The notes under the pieces are model-generated. The model saw only the letters and a list, made by a program, of their open reading frames with translations. It had not been told where the DNA came from and made no database searches. The position numbers were made by a program, and so were the translations under genes. Shown here piece by piece: positions 15,368 through 24,690 of a DNA stretch of 64,000 bases. Source of the DNA: Acholeplasmataceae bacterium. Lineage in GTDB: Bacteria > Bacillota_I > Bacilli_A > Acholeplasmatales > Acholeplasmataceae. The stretch spans positions 124,001 to 188,000 of the forward strand of contig JALNWO010000001.1 of NCBI GenBank assembly GCA_023230825.1, in the 5' to 3' direction. Numbering within the stretch: the first letter of the stretch is position 1; every line of letters begins with the position of its first letter.

Positions 15368-17629
15368 TTAAAAGAGATTCACTGAACTACTGTACATATT
15401 TCGATAATTGTTTAATGAATTAGCACTATCAAAGTTTTTAAAACTAGATTCAGTAGTGCGGCGAGATCGCAGCCTTTGTTCTCTAGCTTTCTCAATTAAC
15501 TCATGCATGTTATTAATACTTCTATCGTTTTTTACAGTATTTCTATCGAGATGTTTTAATTCTCTCTCTAACTGAGAAACAACAAATTCTTCTTTCTCTT
15601 TACCTAACCTTTCTAATAGTTCAGCAATCCGTTTATGGTTCTTTTCTTGTTGATAACGTTTTGTTCTTTCAGCAAGTGTTAGTGTAACTTCTTCTCTTCT
15701 TGGTTCTTCTGAGAAGATATTGAGAGGATCTAAACCATAGAAAGATAAGTTCTTACCAAAAAGTAGTAACCATACGTTGAGTAACCAAGCAATTACCTGA
15801 TCATCATGACCATTAGTACCGTGATCAATCCTACCATTTTTCACTGATAAACCCATGAGTTGTTGGATTAAGGTTTTATCATTAATAACTTCAGCAAAGC
15901 GTTGAGTAGCTGTAGAGAGTACTGTACCGTATAGTCGTTCTCTTGTATAGTTCCCTGCACCAGAAGTCTTATAGCCAAACAACCCTTTATTCATGTCGTA
16001 GAAGTTAGCGCGGCGAGCATGGATAGGTTTTCTTAATTCTTCAAAGAGTTCTTTCATCTCTTCTTTTTCTTGAACGATTCTATTAAAGATACGTTTAAAG
16101 GGATCTATTCCATGACTCATTAGAATCTCAGATACTTGATCGATAATAGCCATACCACTACTGCGACATTCAGGAACCCATAATACACGAGGATATTTTA
16201 TAAGAATATCTGCGATCCATTCAGAAAAACTAAATAAACTCATGTTGTTAAAAGTAGCTGCTGCTACTGTATTTAGTGATCGAGAATCTGTAAAGACAAT
16301 ACCCATGGTATCACCCCCTACAGCATCAGAGCTATCCATACCCATGAGAATGTCTCTTTCATTCATCACGGTTTGAATATCTCTTTGAGGAATATACCAG
16401 TTTAATAAGAAGTTCTTCTTATTATCATAATCCCTATAAACAACCTTCTTTTCACTTTTAACAATCCTAGCAGTTGTATCAGGGCTGAAAGGACTATCAG
16501 CTTGTCCGTTTGTCCATACGTTAAGATAATCTCGTTCAGCACCATCTCTTGGACCAGAAGCTTTAGCAATTTTCTCTCTTAACCAATCATCTGTATAACC
16601 TAATTGACGGTGAGAAAAAGTGGCATTAATACGCGGAACAATGATCTGAGGAATCTTAGCCCCTTCTTTCGTATAGCTCGGACTCTTTCTACACATGGAT
16701 ATAATACGATTTGTTAAATCCTCATGATTCTTAGCGTCGAGAAAGAAAGGATCGTCCCAGTGAGCTGCTGTTTGAAGAAGTTCATTATAGAAGAAAGATC
16801 CTGAAGGACTATCAATCTTACCTGACGTCGTTGTACAGATAACTCCATGTGGCTCGTTCTTTGTTTTTGCGATATCTTGAGCAGCACCTGCTGATGCCAT
16901 AGCTGCTGGAAACGCAATTGAAAAGTTAGGCTGAAAAGGACCTTCGTCGAATAGCATGGTTTCAGTCGTCATACCTCGACCCACGTTATTTGCACCTGCT
17001 AAGCTAGATTGAGGAAGGAAGGTTTGGAAAGCATTACCTACTTGAGAAAATGTAATGTTCTCTGAGTTCCTACTTCCCTTTTTACCCATCTGGTTTAAAT
17101 AACCTGGTAGAAGATCAACAATATCCTTTAATCGCTTAACGTTTTCACGACGCAGTGTATCGTCTTTAGTTAATAGGTTAATGTTAGCATTACGACAAAG
17201 GATATTTCCTAGTAATGAAACTAACTCATCTAAACTTAAAGACTTACCTGTCTGACGTGGTTGAATTAGTGTAATAAAGATATGATTAAAATAACACCAA
17301 TACAAACACATGTTTCCACGGTTTGCTAAGAACAACCCAGGTTCACTGCCTGAACGGGCTGGAGCGCGAGCTACTTCTCTAAAGAAGTACCAAGGGTTAA
17401 TACGACACTCATAGCTGATAGCACCTATTTCTTCTTTTGTTAGATCGGGTGCAAAAGGATCTATTCCTTTTAGATTAGGATTAATCAATGCTAATGGAAA
17501 AGCATGATTCTTAATACCCATGTCTCGCCATAAAGCAGCAATTTGAATAAAACTCTTATTCTTAGTCGATGTATCAATATCTGCTGTGGGCCAATAATCC
17601 CAATCGTCTCTAAACAATATCATACTCAT
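15368..17629 (-). CDS. terL: Terminase large subunit, 753 aa
   Basis: The DNA-packaging motor. The ATPase part shows the Walker A variant QPRQTGKS at about residues 123-130 and Walker B MLFDEGPF at about 225-232. The nuclease part (RNase H fold) has MGMDSSDAVGGD near residue 430 and the late acidic pair in GHDDQVIAWLL. A long charged C-terminal extension (about the last 130 residues, rich in Glu, Arg and Lys) follows, as in large phiKZ-type terminases. It packages DNA through the portal and cuts it. The minus-strand ATG has AAGGA upstream. Facing the virion genes across a shared terminator is consistent with a morphogenesis block. Confidence 0.93.
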   Translation of the reverse strand: MSMILFRDDWDYWPTADIDTSTKNKSFIQIAALWRDMGIKNHAFPLALINPNLKGIDPFAPDLTKEEIGAISYECRINPWYFFREVARAPARSGSEPGLFLANRGNMCLYWCYFNHIFITLIQPRQTGKSLSLDELVSLLGNILCRNANINLLTKDDTLRRENVKRLKDIVDLLPGYLNQMGKKGSRNSENITFSQVGNAFQTFLPQSSLAGANNVGRGMTTETMLFDEGPFQPNFSIAFPAAMASAGAAQDIAKTKNEPHGVICTTTSGKIDSPSGSFFYNELLQTAAHWDDPFFLDAKNHEDLTNRIISMCRKSPSYTKEGAKIPQIIVPRINATFSHRQLGYTDDWLREKIAKASGPRDGAERDYLNVWTNGQADSPFSPDTTARIVKSEKKVVYRDYDNKKNFLLNWYIPQRDIQTVMNERDILMGMDSSDAVGGDTMGIVFTDSRSLNTVAAATFNNMSLFSFSEWIADILIKYPRVLWVPECRSSGMAIIDQVSEILMSHGIDPFKRIFNRIVQEKEEMKELFEELRKPIHARRANFYDMNKGLFGYKTSGAGNYTRERLYGTVLSTATQRFAEVINDKTLIQQLMGLSVKNGRIDHGTNGHDDQVIAWLLNVWLLLFGKNLSFYGLDPLNIFSEEPRREEVTLTLAERTKRYQQEKNHKRIAELLERLGKEKEEFVVSQLERELKHLDRNTVKNDRSINNMHELIEKAREQRLRSRRTTESSFKNFDSANSLNNYRNMYSSSVNLF

Positions 17630-17742
17630 AGAACTTTAATCCTTCATAGACATCGCCACTCATTACTAAATGACAATGTCTTGTAATGCTTATAATTTGT
17701 TATTACTCATATAGTAGAGTTTCTAGTATAAATAAGGCATAG

Positions 17743-17769
17743 AAAGGGAGTCCTTTTAAGACCCCCTTT
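17743..17769 (-). terminator. Terminator of the 17796 gene (minus strand)
   Basis: AAAGGGAGTC-type stem pairing with GACCCCCTTT (one mismatch), flanked by GGCATA; placed just past the 3' end of the minus-strand 17796-18197 gene. Confidence 0.65.
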
Positions 17770-17795
17770 CAGAAACACTATTTAGATCAGTTCTG

Positions 17796-18197
17796 TTATT
17801 TAATTGCCGTGTTGAGGTAACGAATTTCCTCATCTAGATAATGATCTAGAACGACTTCAAATTCCGATAGCTTTTCAGGAAATGTTAAAAGACTAGAGTT
17901 TACATAAAAAGGAGTTCTAAATAGTTTTATTAGTGCTTTTGGTATATCGTCACTAAAGGTTACTTCTAACTTATAATTAAAAGTACCATTAACTGCTAAC
18001 TTTTTTCTAACAATAAAATGGATAAACCATTTACCATTTCTTGGTAAAACTTTTATTTTACCAACGAGAGAGTTAGGTGATTTAGTTTTTTCACCTAACT
18101 CTCTCTTCCCCTCTCCAAGTAGTTCTTTAGCCCATTTTTTTAAATGTTTAACGACCTCTATCAACTTCAAAGTCTCGGCTTGTTTACAAATTGACAT
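17796..18197 (-). CDS. Hypothetical protein, 133 aa, carrying an internal 15-bp inverted repeat
   Basis: Starts MSICKQAETLKLIEVV on the minus strand and is basic in the first half (KKWAKELLGEGKRELGEKTKSP). The segment GKRELGEKTKSPNSLVG is encoded by a perfect 15-bp inverted repeat (18066-18080 / 18091-18105), which is unusual in coding DNA. The second half looks like an alpha/beta domain (YKLEVTFSDDIPKALIKLF). No family recognised. Confidence 0.6.
   Translation of the reverse strand: MSICKQAETLKLIEVVKHLKKWAKELLGEGKRELGEKTKSPNSLVGKIKVLPRNGKWFIHFIVRKKLAVNGTFNYKLEVTFSDDIPKALIKLFRTPFYVNSSLLTFPEKLSEFEVVLDHYLDEEIRYLNTAIK
18066..18105. repeat. Perfect 15-bp inverted repeat with 10-base loop inside a gene
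   Basis: GAGAGAGTTAGGTGA at 18066-18080 and its exact complement at 18091-18105, loop TTTAGTTTTT. It would form a strong hairpin in RNA from either strand within codons about 31-45 of the minus-strand gene. Confidence 0.8.
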
Positions 18198-18281
18198 TTC
18201 AACAGCCTTAGAATCAGAGGTTTATGAGAAAAAGTATGATGTAGGTCTTTACTAGCTTACCTACCTACATAGAATTTAAGT

Positions 18282-19514
18282 TCAATTCTTAGAGAAGTAT
18301 TGTTTAGTCAAAGCTCGTGTCACAATGTACAAAAGAACACCGGTTCTAACACTAGCAATATTACCTTTATGTCGAGTATTGGTGGCTATTGCTACTAGCT
18401 CTTCTGTTTGTTCACGAATACTAATTAGTAAAGGATCTGTTGTTCTAGATGAACTATAAGCACCCTTTAAACTAGAGATAGCATTACCAATATCATTCGT
18501 ATTAGAGAAGGTATTTCGTTTACTATAAAGGTAGTTAAAAGCATGTATAGTAATATCAGTAATAAGTTTACTGATTCTTTCTTCATACTGAGCTTTCTTA
18601 CTATTATCACTTAACCAATTTAACGTCACATAGAACTGTTTCTCTGGCATCGTACTCATAGCTTTGATAATGACGTTTGTTAACATAGGCTTAACAAAAC
18701 TACGTTTATCAGATATAATGTCAAGTAGATAACGATAGTATTGCGAATACCCACCTACCTGATCTTTTAAAATCATCTCACCCTCATGCTCCATGACTGA
18801 GGCACTAGAGGTCATTTTAACCCCTTGAGCATGGAGTCTAAAGTGTACATTCACAATATTCTTAATCATAGAGCGAATACGAAGCTGAGTATCATTAATC
18901 ATCTTCCGAACTTCAATATCGTCATCCATGGTAAGGATCTTCTTATAATGAATACCTCTTGGATCAATAATATCAGAAGATCTGGCTTCAAGAGTTTTAG
19001 TCCAGTTACCATATTGCTTTAGAGCAAACTTTCTTGATAGTGCTGCATAAGTGGCTGCTGCTACCTCTGGATCAGCAGGATAGCGGAAATGATTCCATAA
19101 GCGAGAAGTTAAGTAACGATAGTTCATGACCATTGCTACTTCGAAAGCTCCAGCTCTTTGTTTTTCTTTGCTTAACTTAGATGATGTGAGGAACTTATGC
19201 ATCATCCAGATAAAGCTATTATTTAATGTATCACTAGAGACTTTAAAACTAGGAATAATAGTAGGAAGCTTTCTCAGTTCATTTGTTAATAATGTCTCAC
19301 TCACACCTAAAATTTGATCTGTCCAGTAATCTGCATCACTAGGAGTAAATCTAACGACCTCTACTCCAGTTAAATTACCTCCGAAGAATTTAATATGTTC
19401 TTCGTTTCTAGTAAGAAAACCAATACGAAAAGCATTTACTTTTTTAAGTAAATTATCGTCAAAGATGAGGTGTGAGCACAATTCATCAAACACCCCTTTA
19501 ATTGTCGTTGCCAT
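18282..19514 (-). CDS. Hypothetical protein, 410 aa, possibly virion-associated
   Basis: I chose the ATG at 19514 (MATTIKG) because AAGG lies six bases ahead; the ATG at 19520 touches the ribosome site. The protein is long, mainly helical and basic, with no enzyme motif seen (segments such as WNHFRYPADPEVAAATYAAL and KQFYVTLNWLSDNSKK). It lies near the terminase gene on the same strand. A structural or head-assembly role is possible from location only. Confidence 0.6.
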   Translation of the reverse strand: MATTIKGVFDELCSHLIFDDNLLKKVNAFRIGFLTRNEEHIKFFGGNLTGVEVVRFTPSDADYWTDQILGVSETLLTNELRKLPTIIPSFKVSSDTLNNSFIWMMHKFLTSSKLSKEKQRAGAFEVAMVMNYRYLTSRLWNHFRYPADPEVAAATYAALSRKFALKQYGNWTKTLEARSSDIIDPRGIHYKKILTMDDDIEVRKMINDTQLRIRSMIKNIVNVHFRLHAQGVKMTSSASVMEHEGEMILKDQVGGYSQYYRYLLDIISDKRSFVKPMLTNVIIKAMSTMPEKQFYVTLNWLSDNSKKAQYEERISKLITDITIHAFNYLYSKRNTFSNTNDIGNAISSLKGAYSSSRTTDPLLISIREQTEELVAIATNTRHKGNIASVRTGVLLYIVTRALTKQYFSKN

Positions 19515-19631
19515 TATCATCCTTAAACTTTAAAAAGCTAATTTATCTATTCATAGAGTTTAAATTAAAATACCGATCTTATATAACATGTTACTTAATG
19601 ATTCTTCATGAGAGAAAAAAAAGGAACACTT

Positions 19632-20213
19632 ATGTTAAATAACTTGATTAAACAGCAAGAAGAAATGATGCTAGAGAACTATGTCTTAGCTAATAGAGAT
19701 TTATTTCTTTTATTTAAAGATATAGAAAAACGATTAGAAGGGGAGGAAGAACACACTGACACTCTTTCTGAATCTCTAGTAATCGTCTACAATATACTTT
19801 CTATTGGTCAATACATTATACCTAATGTGATTAAAAGTGATATTAATTGGTTCATCAATATCTTTAATCAGGAATTTGAACACGAACTAATTAGAATCGA
19901 CACACATCCTAATATGGAAAACTTACTGTTAGTTAAAGTAGGTGATGAAAGGACAGATGTTCTCTCTATTGGGATTACACCTTCTTTAGAGCCTTCTAGA
20001 TTTAAGATGTTTGTCATCGATCCTCAGGGTAAAGAGTTAGGAAAGTATAATACTTCTCAAGTGGTTTATAAAGAAATTATACGAACTGATATTTATAGGT
20101 ATTTAGAGAATCTAACACAAGTCATTATTAAAGAGTTAGGTTCTTCCTTTCCTATTATCAATAAGATGGACCAAATTCTAACTATCTATAAAGAAAAAGA
20201 TCTTGAAGTATAA
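19632..20213 (+). CDS. Hypothetical protein, 193 aa
   Basis: I chose the ATG at 19632 because AAAGGAAC lies seven bases upstream; an in-frame ATG at 19608 would add eight residues (MREKKGTL) but has no ribosome site. The protein is helical and acidic at the start (EERLEGEEEHTDTL-like stretch) with an alpha/beta centre. It is a lone plus-strand gene among minus-strand ones. No family recognised. Confidence 0.6.
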   Translation: MLNNLIKQQEEMMLENYVLANRDLFLLFKDIEKRLEGEEEHTDTLSESLVIVYNILSIGQYIIPNVIKSDINWFINIFNQEFEHELIRIDTHPNMENLLLVKVGDERTDVLSIGITPSLEPSRFKMFVIDPQGKELGKYNTSQVVYKEIIRTDIYRYLENLTQVIIKELGSSFPIINKMDQILTIYKEKDLEV

Positions 20214-20224
20214 AGGCATAAAAC

Positions 20225-20245
20225 GGGAGAGCAATTAGCTCTCCC
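20225..20245. terminator. Bidirectional terminator
   Basis: GGGAGAGC / GCTCTCCC stem enclosed by GGCATAA / TTATGCC, between convergent genes ending at 20213 and 20261. Confidence 0.8.
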
Positions 20246-20260
20246 AATTATGCCGTCTTA

Positions 20261-21526
20261 TTAAGAGAATAAAACAAGTCCTAGGACTTTACCCCAAGCC
20301 GTTAAAGCATTCACAGCTCCTTTAGCAAAGGAAACTGTAGTATTAAATACTGCTTTCGGATGTGTATGGAATTTTATCTCTTTAGATAAAGATCCTTCTT
20401 TAGACTTCTTATTAATTTCCTCTATTGTTTTGTCTAACTCTGGTGTCTTATCACCATTACTTGCAAACTGTTTAACATCTTCAATTAATTCGTTAATTTT
20501 ATTTCTAGAGGTTTGAATTAAGTTTACAGTTTCTTCATCAGGTTCAGTGACTTCGACTTCAGTTTCTTCTTGCTCAATATCGCTATTTGAAAAGACTGTC
20601 TCTTCCTGAGTCTTTTCATTTTTGGTTGTAATGCGAGTAATCTCGCCATTGGGCCAATTGAACTGATATTCAGACACTAATTCAGCAGGAGATTGTGGTC
20701 GAGTTTTTGATAACTGTTGAGAGAGCTTTTCGTAGTCTTCAGGATTAGCTTCAGCTAATTGCTCAGCCGCATTAATAGACCAGGTTTGATATACCACAGT
20801 TTGCTTCTTTACTTTATCTACTAATGCCTCAATCTCTGAGATAGCTGTATTAGCTTCCTTACTGAGTTTTTTTAAATCCTTAACAGTACTCACTGATTTA
20901 ACAGTTTTCTTCTTTACGGGTTTATAATTATCTAAAGCTTCTACAGATAAGTCCATTTCATCAGAATCAACACTATCTTCCTCTTGAGAAGATTCTACTT
21001 CATCTGACTCTTGTGTCAGCATATCAGGTTCTTCTTTTTCTTCATCAAAGATCTTACTAAAGAAAGAATCTAAGTCATTATACACTGCTAAGTTATTTAA
21101 CTTAGCTATCTCTTCAATAATTAGTGTCCATGGATTAGCAGGTGATCCTTCTTTATCGACAATACTGATAAAGACTACATCATCACTAAACTCTTTGTCC
21201 TTAATAAGTTTATTAAAGTTAAGAAGATCATCAGTCGTTGATTTGGACTTCACTACTACGTAGATATAGACTTGTCCTTCTCCAGCCTTATCTACAATAA
21301 TCTGTCTTCCATTAGAACTAAGTGTAAGAATGTCTGTTGACTCTACACTAGGTGCGTTAGTCTTTCTATCATCAAATTTAAATAACTCATGTAGAGTCTT
21401 ACTAATGATCTCAGAAAGCGGACCCTTCATTACGATGTTCTTTTTACCTGTTTTCTTATAATCGACAACACTAGCTCTAGTTCTATCATCTTCAGGCTTA
21501 GTTGTCTTGATCGTAAATTCAGACAT
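20261..21526 (-). CDS. Acidic protein with a KGPLS domain, 421 aa
   Basis: The N-terminal 160 residues resemble the whole upstream neighbour (21526-21945): both have KGPLS[ED] followed by helices and alternating strands and end in a similar F-rich helix (FFSKIFDEE / FDRLVKDLMEAN). A very acidic linker follows (QESDEVESSQEEDSVDSDE), then a coiled-coil-like helical region (about 220-370), and a hydrophobic C-terminus (AVNALTAWGKVLGLVLFS). The two genes overlap by one base (TAATG) and a perfect GGAGG sits ahead of this start, so they are coupled. Function unknown. Confidence 0.65.
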   Translation of the reverse strand: MSEFTIKTTKPEDDRTRASVVDYKKTGKKNIVMKGPLSEIISKTLHELFKFDDRKTNAPSVESTDILTLSSNGRQIIVDKAGEGQVYIYVVVKSKSTTDDLLNFNKLIKDKEFSDDVVFISIVDKEGSPANPWTLIIEEIAKLNNLAVYNDLDSFFSKIFDEEKEEPDMLTQESDEVESSQEEDSVDSDEMDLSVEALDNYKPVKKKTVKSVSTVKDLKKLSKEANTAISEIEALVDKVKKQTVVYQTWSINAAEQLAEANPEDYEKLSQQLSKTRPQSPAELVSEYQFNWPNGEITRITTKNEKTQEETVFSNSDIEQEETEVEVTEPDEETVNLIQTSRNKINELIEDVKQFASNGDKTPELDKTIEEINKKSKEGSLSKEIKFHTHPKAVFNTTVSFAKGAVNALTAWGKVLGLVLFS

Positions 21527-21945
21527 TAGTTAGCCTCCATCAAATCTTTGACTAATCGATCAAAAGAAGTATACGTGGGGGATTCATATTCTTTTGCTAT
21601 AATAATCATGCATTCAGTAAACACATTAACAACTTCTTTATTGTCAAGTAAAAGCAATTGTACTTGAGTTTTATTCTTAGTTTGATTATAAATGTTAGCA
21701 AATTCTGCTACTTTAACTGCATCGACATCTTTTACACTAATGCCATAAACTATAATGGTGTTAAAGGAACGAGAGCTTACAATGAATTTTTTAGAACCTT
21801 CATCATTTTGAACAAGAGAGATTCCTGTATCATCAATAACGCTTTCTTGACTCACTTCTGTTTTACTAATGTATTCTGTTAAGGCTGCGTAAAGACTATC
21901 GCTTAAAGGACCTTTGAAAATTATCTTCTGCCTAACTTTACTCAT
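21526..21945 (-). CDS. Paralogue of the N-terminal domain of the 20261-21526 protein, 139 aa
   Basis: Shares the KGPLSD segment near its start and the same order of secondary structure with the N-terminus of the next gene, so the pair probably arose by tandem duplication. It consists of the domain alone, without the acidic linker and helical tail. Translationally coupled to its neighbour. Function unknown; the pair may form a heteromeric complex. Confidence 0.65.
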   Translation of the reverse strand: MSKVRQKIIFKGPLSDSLYAALTEYISKTEVSQESVIDDTGISLVQNDEGSKKFIVSSRSFNTIIVYGISVKDVDAVKVAEFANIYNQTKNKTQVQLLLLDNKEVVNVFTECMIIIAKEYESPTYTSFDRLVKDLMEAN

Positions 21946-22067
21946 AATTTCTTCATTTTAAAAATGCCTGTATTAAATTAGAGGCGTTTAGAGCGTTTAT
22001 TTATATTTTTGAGGTATCGATATACCTGAGTAAAAAATAATCAATTAGACTGATTATTTGTACCCTA

Positions 22068-22871
22068 TTATCGATAACCACCGAACATAAGTCTATAGTG
22101 TCGTCGACTCGATTCCATGTCCGTCATCATTAGAACACCCATTAGTGTTTCTTTTAAATATTCTTCATAAAGCTCATCAGCGTCTGAGAAACCTTCAATG
22201 ATATTTCTAATAGCGCCGAGTTCAGCTCCGCCGCTAATTGCACCTTGATCTAGTTCTACAATAAGTGTATTGTAGATATATGCTTTTGTTGCTAGGAACA
22301 CTGCCTCAGCAATGTTATTATAAGCTCTAATAGGAATGTTATTTAAATTCTCATCATTAGCGAGTCTGCATCGTAAATAAGTATTAGAAGGTAAGACATG
22401 CGTATAACGAACCGTCACTACGTTCTCTGCTACTAATTCTACATAAGCTGAACTAATGGGAGGGATATTCGCATTAGAATCTAATAACGCTTTAGCAGAT
22501 TGGAGTAATTCTCCTCTACCACAAAAAGCAGTTGATCCAAAACTATTTAATGCATTAGGGTCTAAGAAGTTAACACTTAATACAGAAACAATTGATCTAC
22601 CGTCTGTTAAAGTCTTAGGAACTCTGAACACACTAGTAAATTGCTCAATGACTTCTTTAGGGACGGTGATAAGAGGTACGAATACTTCTTTGCCTCCGAT
22701 GATATCTAAGTCAGGTAATACACGATCATGGATAACTTTAGTGAGGATCTGTTGTTCTATCGATACAGGTTCATTCCAATACCGAGTTAATGGTTTTAAG
22801 AAAGCTTCGCTTAATACGAGCTTATTAATTCTCATTGTTGTTTTCTTGATCGCGTGGTTAATAGCAGACAT
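22068..22871 (-). CDS. Hypothetical protein, 267 aa, possible virion protein
   Basis: The minus-strand ATG has AAGGAAG six bases upstream. The sequence is mixed alpha/beta (VFVPLITVPKEVIEQF, AYVELVAENVVTVRYTHVLPSN) with no enzyme motif and ends SSRRHYRLMFGGYR. It is the first gene of the minus-strand run 22871-20261. Its overall look resembles neck or head-completion proteins, but I cannot assign it. Confidence 0.55.
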   Translation of the reverse strand: MSAINHAIKKTTMRINKLVLSEAFLKPLTRYWNEPVSIEQQILTKVIHDRVLPDLDIIGGKEVFVPLITVPKEVIEQFTSVFRVPKTLTDGRSIVSVLSVNFLDPNALNSFGSTAFCGRGELLQSAKALLDSNANIPPISSAYVELVAENVVTVRYTHVLPSNTYLRCRLANDENLNNIPIRAYNNIAEAVFLATKAYIYNTLIVELDQGAISGGAELGAIRNIIEGFSDADELYEEYLKETLMGVLMMTDMESSRRHYRLMFGGYR

Positions 22872-22915
22872 GTCAAGCTTCCTTGCGATTAGGTATAATT
22901 AAGATTTATTCATTC

Positions 22916-22926
22916 ACATATCATCT
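22916..22926 (+). promoter_or_regulatory. Putative promoter motif, variant ACATATCATCT
   Basis: Two-base variant of the recurring motif, 43 bases ahead of the 22969 gene, in the divergent gap between the 22871 (minus) and 22969 (plus) starts. Confidence 0.5.
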
Positions 22927-22968
22927 ATAAGTATCTGTTATTAATATGTCTTTTTTAGGGAAATGTGA

Positions 22969-23514
22969 ATGAGTTGGGTGAGTCCATATACTCGTCAAAA
23001 AATATTACCCTTAAATACAAAAAGCTCATTATGCTTTAAACCTGAACTTTATGAAAAATACATCTGGTTAGACTTAAGGGATTTATTTGATCTAATTAAT
23101 AACGCAATCATTTCTTTTGAGGATGAAGAAAGGCATAGAAAGCCAAACGGATTAATTAATGTACCTATTGAAGCAGGGTCAGTATTTGGCATTGATGCTA
23201 AGATCTTAAGTAGTGAAATACTTGATCTCATCTTAAGCAATGGAACATGTTATGATTTATCTGTCTTACACGACTGGTTAAGTAATTACTTTTATACTGA
23301 GCCAGATGATCCAGATAAGGAGTACTACGACAACATAATCAGTCAATTCTTTTCTCTTATTATTTATACAGCTAACATTATTGTTGAGAAATACGTATCC
23401 ATATTAGGAGCTATTTCTTTCAACACTATCTATCAATCTGATTATCGATGGAAGCTATTGCAATTCTATCGAGATCAAGCCTTAATTGGTTTTGGGTTAA
23501 AACCTGGTTATTAA
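22969..23514 (+). CDS. Hypothetical protein, 181 aa, just upstream of phuZ
   Basis: ATG with AGGGA eight bases ahead. The segment KYIWLDLRDLFDLINNAI near the N-terminus resembles the starts of the 25505 (KHIYINATELTDFITSIF) and 27261 (EYVYVDLEREFIELLVEL) products, and all three end in a similar hydrophobic and aromatic helix pattern, so a diverged family is likely. It lies 19 bases before phuZ and is probably co-transcribed with it. Function unknown. Confidence 0.65.
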   Translation: MSWVSPYTRQKILPLNTKSSLCFKPELYEKYIWLDLRDLFDLINNAIISFEDEERHRKPNGLINVPIEAGSVFGIDAKILSSEILDLILSNGTCYDLSVLHDWLSNYFYTEPDDPDKEYYDNIISQFFSLIIYTANIIVEKYVSILGAISFNTIYQSDYRWKLLQFYRDQALIGFGLKPGY

Positions 23515-23533
23515 ATAAGGACGTATTGAAAAA

Positions 23534-24604
23534 ATGTCGAATACTATTGAACGTACTCGTGGTAACATCCGTGTCTATGCTTGCGGTGGTGCTGGTATTA
23601 ATCTAGGCCGAATGGTAGAGACCATCTCTGAGAAATCTAAGGATAATCTTAACTTTGCTCAGATTGATATCACTTATGTAGATACTAGCCTGGCTAATGC
23701 AAAAGGACTTCCTAAGGATTGCTTCTACCACATCCAGCCTTCTTATACGCATATCAGTGATCGTGAAGATACTCTAGATGGTAGTGGGCAAAAACGTGAT
23801 GAGAACGCTGAATCTGTTAAGCAAGCTATTCCCGATCTACTTTTAAAACATCCTCCTAAAGATATTAACATTCTTATCCATTCTGGTGGTGGTGGATCAG
23901 GTAGCGTTCTTGCTCCCTTTATCACTGCTCAACTAAAGAAGAAAGGATTAGAAGTTATTATCATCCTAATTGGTAGTCGAGATACTTTAAAGGATATCAC
24001 TAACACTATTGATACTATCAAAAGTTATGCTGGTATCTCTAAGGTGAATAACTCACCTATTGCTATTGCTTATGAAGAAAACGGTTCTGAATACAATAAC
24101 TCTCGGTTAAGCAGTCAGGTTGTTGATAGCAATGTACTTTTGACAGTTAATAGCTTAGCTGTTCTCTTTTCTAAGAATAATGAACGCTTAGATACGAAAG
24201 ATTTGGAACACTGGTTGAACTTCCAGAAGGTTACGGATTACCAACCTGGTATTGTGGGACTTCAGATTTGTGATCGCAATACTGCTAAGGACTTCGATCA
24301 GAATATTGTTTCTGTTGCAACACTGCATTCAGAGACTTCCGGTACGAGTTTAGGTAGTAATAACATTCCATCTTACCAGTGTCGTGGTATCTTACCTGAA
24401 GAACTCTCTTCTGTTGTTGTGGATGAAGATAATAACAGTAAACTACCGCTTCATTTTATTCTCTCTGATGAGATTATTGTAGATAGTCTCTTTAGTTTGA
24501 ATAAACTATCTGCTGGTTTAAAAGAGAAGTCTCAGTCTCGACCTAACATGGTGTCTTTGATCAGTGATGATGACAATGCTTCTGATGATGGTATTGTTCT
24601 TTAA
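23534..24604 (+). CDS. phuZ: Phage tubulin PhuZ, 356 aa
   Basis: A tubulin/FtsZ-family GTPase. The nucleotide-binding signature SGGGGSGS lies at about residues 117-124, and the N-terminal strand-loop RVYACGGAGINLGR fits the first GTP-binding loop. The C-terminus is acidic (SDDDNASDDG), as needed for polymer contacts in PhuZ. In phiKZ-type phages PhuZ filaments grow from the cell poles, centre the phage nucleus and carry capsids to it. Length is slightly above the phiKZ and 201phi2-1 proteins. Terminated by a hairpin at 24631-24661. Confidence 0.92.
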   Translation: MSNTIERTRGNIRVYACGGAGINLGRMVETISEKSKDNLNFAQIDITYVDTSLANAKGLPKDCFYHIQPSYTHISDREDTLDGSGQKRDENAESVKQAIPDLLLKHPPKDINILIHSGGGGSGSVLAPFITAQLKKKGLEVIIILIGSRDTLKDITNTIDTIKSYAGISKVNNSPIAIAYEENGSEYNNSRLSSQVVDSNVLLTVNSLAVLFSKNNERLDTKDLEHWLNFQKVTDYQPGIVGLQICDRNTAKDFDQNIVSVATLHSETSGTSLGSNNIPSYQCRGILPEELSSVVVDEDNNSKLPLHFILSDEIIVDSLFSLNKLSAGLKEKSQSRPNMVSLISDDDNASDDGIVL

Positions 24605-24630
24605 TTCTTCTTTCTCTTGATGTAGCTGTG

Positions 24631-24661
24631 AAAGGGAGTGGGTATCAACCTACTCCCTTTT
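24631..24661 (+). terminator. Terminator after phuZ
   Basis: AAAGGGAGT / ACTCCCTTT stem followed by T residues, 27 bases after the phuZ stop. It makes a GTG start at 24628 for the next gene unlikely. Confidence 0.75.
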
Positions 24662-24690
24662 CATTACTGAGGATTTATTTTTTACTAGAC

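Noticed and set aside
24628-24690. GTG start giving a 298-residue product after phuZ
   Set aside because: The extra codons are the phuZ terminator hairpin; ATG 24691 is preferred.
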